Notes under the pieces: model-generated
The model's input: the letters and a program-made list of their open reading frames with translations, nothing else
Told to the model about the DNA's origin: nothing
Database searches by the model: none
Made by a program: the position numbers and the translations under genes
Assembly: GCA_964591255.1 (NCBI GenBank)
Contig: CAZQAA010000161.1
Span: 1-11,041, forward strand
DNA from: CAZQAA01 sp964591255
Lineage (GTDB): Bacteria > Desulfobacterota > DSM-4660 > Desulfatiglandales > Desulfatiglandaceae
DNA: 11,041 bases
Reading direction: 5' to 3'
Shown: positions 7,123 through 11,041 of the stretch, one piece after another
How the letters are laid out: each line of letters begins with the position of its first letter
How positions within the stretch are numbered: the first letter of the stretch is position 1

Positions 7123-7830
7123 TTGATCAGCAGAGATAAGGAAATGAAACGGAATACTGAAGCAAAAAAATCTATTAATAACTCCCATTGGTTGCAATCG
7201 CGTTCAAGTCATGAAATCAAGGGATACCAAATCGAGACCTGCTTCGGATCAGGAGGCTGTCCGAATCGAGCCAATACAGCTATCCCCCTGGCAGGAAAAA
7301 TAGAACAAGTTCTCAATAAAGAAGATCTTTTCAGTTTTCTTAAAGAAAGGATAAATGGCGAATTAAGACCCCATCAAGAGTTCAGGATTGCTATTGCAGA
7401 ATGCCCCAACGCATGTTCACAGCCCCAGATAAAAGATATAGGAATTATAGGCGCATGTATCCCGAAAGTTACATATAAAGAATGCACATCATGCAATGCG
7501 TGTATCGAGGCATGCATGGAAAATGCGATAGCAATCGATGACAATCTGAGCAAACCGGTATTTGACTACTCATTATGCATCAACTGCGGGCAATGCATGG
7601 GTGTATGTCCTACAGGGACCATAGAAACAGGCAAAATGGGCTTTAGAATACTTCTTGGCGGAAAGCTGGGACGACACCCCAGACTTGCAAAAGAATTGCC
7701 AGACATATATGAAATTGACCAAGTCATTGATATTGTAAGAAAATGTATCAAACTATATAAAAAACACAGTACCCATGGTGAACGTTTCGCAGATATTTTC
7801 AGATCTGAGTTATTGTCAGGGGAGGACTGA
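7123..7830 (+). CDS. Small sirohaem/[4Fe-4S] sulfite/nitrite reductase-like protein with ferredoxin domain
   Basis: A 235-residue cytoplasmic protein. Cys40 and Cys46 (C-x5-C) with Cys94 and Cys98 (C-x3-C) form the signature that binds the sirohaem-bridged [4Fe-4S] cluster in sulfite and nitrite reductases. A ferredoxin domain follows, with Cys121/124/127/131 and Cys152/155/158/162 for two further [4Fe-4S] clusters. The G-G-K-L-G-R-H-P segment near residue 185 is typical of the family's C-terminal part. It is far shorter than DsrA/DsrB or assimilatory enzymes and has only about 39 residues before the first Cys, so the usual N-terminal NIR/SIR half-domain is largely missing. This matches the compact Dsr-like proteins of methanogens and some anaerobes. 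Substrate is unknown: sulfite, nitrite or a biosynthetic/redox role. The start is uncertain: TTG 7123 follows AAAGG (7114-7118), while ATG 7144 has AAGGA too close. Confidence 0.82.
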   Translation: MISRDKEMKRNTEAKKSINNSHWLQSRSSHEIKGYQIETCFGSGGCPNRANTAIPLAGKIEQVLNKEDLFSFLKERINGELRPHQEFRIAIAECPNACSQPQIKDIGIIGACIPKVTYKECTSCNACIEACMENAIAIDDNLSKPVFDYSLCINCGQCMGVCPTGTIETGKMGFRILLGGKLGRHPRLAKELPDIYEIDQVIDIVRKCIKLYKKHSTHGERFADIFRSELLSGED

Positions 7831-7962
7831 ATCAAGAATTTGGAATGACGCCACACTAAATCCGTTACAATATCTGTCCGACTGACAATATACTTTCCCA
7901 CAGGACCGTTGCCAGCAAATATGACCTTTTCAGTATGGACTGTCAGGAAACCATTTTTTTTC
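7831..7962. other. Intergenic stretch without a gene
   Basis: No coding potential is seen. A short CAGT-N4-ACTG hairpin (7931-7942) followed by a run of eight T (7954-7961) might be a weak terminator for the sirohaem-type gene, but the 4-bp stem and the 11-nt gap before the T-run make this doubtful. Confidence 0.25.
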
Positions 7963-7991
7963 TTGACACATAGTTACGATATAGCTAAATT
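7963..7991 (+). promoter_or_regulatory. Sigma-70-type promoter of the bam operon
   Basis: A perfect -35 TTGACA (7963-7968) is separated by exactly 17 nt from TAAATT (7986-7991), a four-of-six -10. Transcription would start near 7998, giving a leader of about 215 nt before bamB. The -10 abuts the TGTGATCACA palindrome (7991-8000), so a bound regulator would block or tune initiation. Confidence 0.55.
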
Positions 7992-8040
7992 GTGATCACA
8001 TTATATATTGTATATACTGCTTGATATATAGCAATTGTGA
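7979..8040. promoter_or_regulatory. Tandem operator-like repeats with a TGTGATCACA palindrome
   Basis: ATATAGC-TA-AATTGTGA (7979-7995) is repeated as ATATAGC-AATTGTGA (8026-8040), identical apart from a 2-nt deletion. The first copy runs into TGTGATCACA (7991-8000), a perfect 10-bp palindrome. TGTGA and TCACA are CRP/FNR-type half-sites, but the usual 6-nt spacer is absent, so this need not be a CRP/FNR-family site. Location over the -10 and start site suggests repression. The regulator is unknown. Confidence 0.45.
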
Positions 8041-8108
8041 ATGTTTTTTTATCCAGTATTATTAAAAGGTTATTGGCTCCTAAACTAAATAAAACAGATT
8101 TTAATAGA

Positions 8109-8198
8109 ATGACTTGAACTATTTCGACCTTTGCCCAATGGGGGAAAGGTCGTTTTGAGTTAAGTGCCTGTAATCCATATGATACGGATTCAAGTCAT
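8109..8198 (+). promoter_or_regulatory. Structured bamB leader: terminator hairpin enclosed by a long-range stem
   Basis: CGACCTTT (8125-8132) pairs with AAAGGTCG (8145-8152), with CCC/GGG pairing inside, and is followed by TTTT (8153-8156): the form of an intrinsic terminator. Outside it, ATGACTTGAA (8109-8118) and TTCAAGTCAT (8189-8198) are a perfect 10-bp inverted repeat. A third pair, AATCC (8172-8176) with GGATT (8186-8190), overlaps the 3' arm by two bases and so competes with it. The 3' arm ends 2 nt before the AGGAGG of bamB. This could be an attenuator or riboswitch-like leader, or simply a terminator protecting bamB from upstream transcription. Confidence 0.55.
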
Positions 8199-8214
8199 CT
8201 AGGAGGACAAAATA

Positions 8215-10182
8215 ATGAGGTACGCAGAGACAGGGTATAATTTGGAAATTGATTTATCCACAGGGAACATCGAAAAGGTAGAAAGCGATCCTAAGGAAAC
8301 CGAGCTTTACCTCGGAGGCTTGGGCACTAACGCCAAGATATTATGGGACCGGGTTCCTCCTGAAATCGAACCCTTTTCTCCTGATAATCTGTTAATATTC
8401 AGCACAGGCCTTTTGTGTGGCACTCCTGCTCCCGGCGCCAACCGTACCATTATTTCATCCATATCTCCACAGACTCAGCTGATGGGATTTTCAATGATGG
8501 GAGGATATTGGGCCCCGGAATTGAAATATGCCGGTTATGACAAGGTAATCTTTCGCGGCAAATCCCCTGACCTGGTCTATCTCTGGATAAAAGACGATAA
8601 AGTGGAAATACGGGATGCATCCCATCTGAGGGGTAAAAGCACTTATGAAACCGCCAAGATTATCCGGGAAGAATTGAATGAACCGGAGACCAAGATACTC
8701 TCCATCGGCCTTGCAGGTGAAAGCAAGGTCTATTTTGCCTCCATCGAAACTGAGTCAAGCAGCGCCAGCCGGTTAGGTTTAGGGGCGGTTATGGGGGACA
8801 AAAAATTAAAGGCCATTGCCGTGCGTGGCACAAGGGATGTTAACATTGCCCAACCTACTGAATTTTTTGATCAATGCAACGAGGTTCTCAAATACATACA
8901 ATATCGTTTAGACAATCCGATCCCAGGAGTCCCTCCCATCCTGGCCTACATAGGGTCTCCTCAGGAGATGGCGCTATATGATGAAAAATGGCATACCATG
9001 AGTTTCTCTTGGGGAAATGCCAATGTCAGGAGGATGGATTTTTGGACCGATGAGATTGAAGAACAATGGACCAAAACTATGGATGCTGTGCGCAAAAGGC
9101 TGCTGGCATGTCACAACTGTCCGGTACAATGCCGTGCCATAATTGATGTCCCGGGACATCAAACATATATAATGAAATGCTTCACAAAACTTACCTATGT
9201 TCTGGGTGCCCTGGCTGACGATCTGGATTTTGGCTTTAAGATAGCCTCGATTGCCCAGTCACATGGAATAGACGGGTTTTCAGCTCCACAAGTTATGGCC
9301 TTTGCAATTGAGCTTTATGAGGCAGGGATATTGACTGATGAGGATATGCCGGGATTTCCGTCTGATAATAAGGATAGATTCTATTGGCTGCTGGACAAGA
9401 TTGTCCACCGGGAAGGGATAGGAGATATTTTGGCTGACGGTGTTTACTGGGCAGCCCGTAAGATCGGTAAGGGAGCAGAGGCATATGATCGTAATACAAT
9501 CAAGAAACATGAACAGGTCCCTATCAAGTTAGGGATGTTGAACCCGATTTATTATCTTATGTGGGCTACCGGCGATAAGGCTAACATAACCCAGATTGAA
9601 GGGCAGATTCCTCAGGCCCCTATTCCTAAGGAGGCAAGAGAAGATTTTGTTAAGGACTGGATCCAGGTGCCTACAGGAAAAGAGGAAATGTTTAAGCAGT
9701 TTGTCCTGGAATGGGGAGAAGAAGGAAAAAAATTTCCGTTTTGGCCATCCCCGGAAGTAATATGCGAGCTTGTTGAATGGCAGGAGATAATGCATTATAT
9801 TGACGACTCCCTTGGCCTGTGTGCCGGTCTATCATCATTTCCTCTTAAGCCTCCCTATCATATACACAATCTGCCTCTCTTTGTATCATATGGAGCAGGG
9901 CTTGATATTGATGAAAAGGGGCTGTGGAAAACCGCTGCCAGGAACCGAAACCTGGTAAGGGCAAACAATATAATAAGGGGGTTGAGAAGAAAAGACGATC
10001 GTCCTCCAGAGGACCATTGGAAAAAAAGATTTCCAGATTATGAGGCTGAGCTAATGGACAGGTATTACAAGCATAGGGGATGGAATAATGATGGGATCCC
10101 AACAAAAGAGACATTGCATGACTTGGATTTGGATTTTGTATATGAGAATTTTGTAAAAAGGGGAATATTAAAAGAAGAATAA
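8215..10182 (+). CDS. bamB: Benzoyl-CoA reductase class II, tungsten-containing active-site subunit BamB
   Basis: A 655-residue member of the aldehyde:ferredoxin oxidoreductase (AOR) family that resembles Geobacter BamB along its whole length, including length and the start M-R-Y-A-E-T-G-Y-N-L. BamB carries a tungsten bis-pyranopterin cofactor and one [4Fe-4S] cluster and, in the Bam complex, reduces the ring of benzoyl-CoA to cyclohexa-1,5-diene-1-carbonyl-CoA without ATP. The AOR N-terminal domain spans about residues 5-210 (P-G-A-N-R-T near 75). Cluster ligands are Cys299, Cys302, Cys306 (C-x2-C-x3-C) and Cys536 in G-L-C-A-G-L, the AOR pattern. AGGAGG (8201-8206) is 8 nt from the ATG. It heads the bamBCD operon, with bamC 53 nt downstream. 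It acts in the cytoplasm as the key dearomatising step of anaerobic aromatic degradation. A related AOR paralogue is possible but less likely given the neighbours. Confidence 0.93.
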   Translation: MRYAETGYNLEIDLSTGNIEKVESDPKETELYLGGLGTNAKILWDRVPPEIEPFSPDNLLIFSTGLLCGTPAPGANRTIISSISPQTQLMGFSMMGGYWAPELKYAGYDKVIFRGKSPDLVYLWIKDDKVEIRDASHLRGKSTYETAKIIREELNEPETKILSIGLAGESKVYFASIETESSSASRLGLGAVMGDKKLKAIAVRGTRDVNIAQPTEFFDQCNEVLKYIQYRLDNPIPGVPPILAYIGSPQEMALYDEKWHTMSFSWGNANVRRMDFWTDEIEEQWTKTMDAVRKRLLACHNCPVQCRAIIDVPGHQTYIMKCFTKLTYVLGALADDLDFGFKIASIAQSHGIDGFSAPQVMAFAIELYEAGILTDEDMPGFPSDNKDRFYWLLDKIVHREGIGDILADGVYWAARKIGKGAEAYDRNTIKKHEQVPIKLGMLNPIYYLMWATGDKANITQIEGQIPQAPIPKEAREDFVKDWIQVPTGKEEMFKQFVLEWGEEGKKFPFWPSPEVICELVEWQEIMHYIDDSLGLCAGLSSFPLKPPYHIHNLPLFVSYGAGLDIDEKGLWKTAARNRNLVRANNIIRGLRRKDDRPPEDHWKKRFPDYEAELMDRYYKHRGWNNDGIPTKETLHDLDLDFVYENFVKRGILKEE

Positions 10183-10235
10183 AGTATAAAGATGTAACAA
10201 ATTGAAACAGGTATACTCTGAGTGGAGATAAAAAG

Positions 10236-10772
10236 ATGAGAATTATTAAGACGATAAAGGTTGATCTTGATAAATGTATGGGGTGCAGGGCGTGTGAAGT
10301 AGCATGTTCAGCCTTTCATTCCACCCCAAAATTCAGCATTTCCAATCCTGCCAGGTCCAGGATCAGGGTCATCAGAGATGAACTGAACAATGTATTTCTC
10401 CCTGTTCGTGCCGGTGTTTATGCCAGGGCTGAATGTGATGGCAGGCAGACCTACACAATTGATGGGAAGGATTATAAAGAGTGTAACTTTTGTAATGCTG
10501 CATGCCCGTCAAGAGAGTTGTTCAAAGAGCCGGATTCTGGTCTCCCCCTAAAATGCGACATGTGTGAATCAGCCGATCCACCTCTGGATGAACCATGGTG
10601 TGTTCAGTGGTGCCTTGCCGATGCCCTGATTTACGAAGAGAGGGAGGAAGAGGAAGAGGAAGAGGAGAAGTTGGAGGACTTAGAGATCGGGGTGGAATCA
10701 TTAGCGGATAAATATGGGTTCCAGGAGTTGGTTGACGCCGTTGCCCGGATGTCATTATCAAAAAAGGGCTAA
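10236..10772 (+). CDS. bamC: Benzoyl-CoA reductase class II, iron-sulfur electron-transfer subunit BamC
   Basis: A 178-residue ferredoxin-like protein that pairs with BamB and passes electrons to its [4Fe-4S]/tungsten site. Cysteines fall in groups typical of a multi-cluster ferredoxin subunit: C14-x2-C17-x2-C20-x3-C24; Cys67 with C83-x2-C86-x3-C90; and C107-x2-C110 with Cys122 and Cys126, twelve in all, enough for three [4Fe-4S] clusters. GGAG (10224-10227) lies 8 nt before the ATG. The C-terminal part has an unusual run of eight Glu (residues 137-144) encoded by a GAGGAA hexanucleotide repeat, then a predicted helical tail. It is in an operon with bamB (53-nt gap) and bamD (35-nt gap). Confidence 0.9.
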   Translation: MRIIKTIKVDLDKCMGCRACEVACSAFHSTPKFSISNPARSRIRVIRDELNNVFLPVRAGVYARAECDGRQTYTIDGKDYKECNFCNAACPSRELFKEPDSGLPLKCDMCESADPPLDEPWCVQWCLADALIYEEREEEEEEEEKLEDLEIGVESLADKYGFQELVDAVARMSLSKKG

Positions 10773-10807
10773 ACCATATCAGGTAAAAAAAGAGGATTAA
10801 AAAAACA

Positions 10808-11041
10808 GTGGAGAATGTAGCCGACTATAAAGAGATTGTAGATGTCATCAAAGAAAGCGGAGGAGATGCCTTTAAACGGTGTTTCCAATGCGGACTATGC
10901 GATACTGTATGCCCGTGGAACAGGGTAAGAACCTTTAGTATGCGCAAGTTGGTACGACAGGCGGTGTTCGGTTTTACTGAAATAGAAAGTGAAGAGATGT
11001 GGCTTTGTACTACCTGCGGAAAATGCCCTCAGCAGTGTCCT
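10808..11041 (+). CDS. bamD: BamD-like iron-sulfur (Hdr-type) subunit, 5' part, cut by window end
   Basis: The first 78 residues of an open frame that continues past the window. The start is GTG 10808, the only likely start after the in-frame TAA at 10784; AGAGG (10791-10795) is a somewhat distant ribosome binding site (12 nt). Two ferredoxin-type motifs are visible: C25-x2-C28-x2-C31-x3-C35-P and C67-x2-C70-x2-C73-x3-C77-P. This is the layout of HdrC/HdrD and glycolate-oxidase iron-sulfur subunits, and position directly after bamBC marks it as BamD. In the Bam complex BamDEF are heterodisulfide-reductase-like and are thought to take part in electron bifurcation that drives benzoyl-CoA reduction. 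The C-terminal CCG domains expected of the family are outside the window. Confidence 0.8.
   Translation, partial: MENVADYKEIVDVIKESGGDAFKRCFQCGLCDTVCPWNRVRTFSMRKLVRQAVFGFTEIESEEMWLCTTCGKCPQQCP

Noticed and set aside
1..11041. tRNA or rRNA genes, CRISPR arrays, insertion sequences
   Set aside because: None seen on reading both strands: no regularly spaced repeats, transposase frames or cloverleaf-like segments.

Overview
The window looks like the chromosome of a strictly anaerobic, aromatic-degrading, Gram-negative bacterium, most likely a Desulfobacterota (old Deltaproteobacteria) relative. The clearest marker is the start of a benzoyl-CoA reductase class II operon (bamB-bamC-bamD, running off the right edge), which is typical of obligate anaerobes such as Geobacter and sulfate reducers. 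Multihaem c-type cytochromes, an outer-membrane barrel, a good sigma-54 promoter and probable selenocysteine use fit the same group.

Region 1 (1-836) has no convincing gene. It holds several inverted repeats and a sigma-54 -24/-12 promoter with exact GG-N10-GC spacing (665-680). Region 2 (837-3543) is the most unusual part: two adjacent genes for exported proteins, each a single long reading frame broken once by an in-frame TGA. In both genes the TGA lies in the same 9-mer, TGAGGCTGT (Sec-Gly-Cys if read through), and in both it is followed at the right distance by a hairpin whose apical loop contains GU, as expected of a bacterial SECIS element. I read these as two selenoproteins of one sigma-54-driven operon: a large beta-sandwich-repeat surface/secreted protein and a smaller exported protein whose selenocysteine may be its mature N-terminus.

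Region 3 (3565-6970) is a divergent respiratory module. On the minus strand are a NapC/NrfH-type tetrahaem quinol dehydrogenase and an octahaem hydroxylamine-oxidoreductase-family protein, separated by 1 nt. On the plus strand, diverging from them, is an alginate-export-family outer-membrane barrel. Quinol electrons would pass through the membrane tetrahaem protein to the periplasmic octahaem enzyme (nitrite or hydroxylamine chemistry), and the barrel may admit substrate.

Region 4 (7033-7830) is a small sirohaem/[4Fe-4S] sulfite/nitrite-reductase-like protein with an inserted two-cluster ferredoxin domain, preceded by an extended -10 promoter. Region 5 (7831-8214) is a long regulatory leader with a sigma-70-like promoter, a TGTGATCACA palindrome, a tandem operator-like repeat, and a terminator-like hairpin enclosed by a perfect 10-bp long-range inverted repeat just before bamB. 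Region 6 (8215-11041) is bamB (tungsten active-site subunit), bamC (three-cluster ferredoxin subunit) and the 5' end of bamD (Hdr-like iron-sulfur subunit), which together start the ATP-independent dearomatisation of benzoyl-CoA. All assignments are by eye from sequence motifs; no database search was run.
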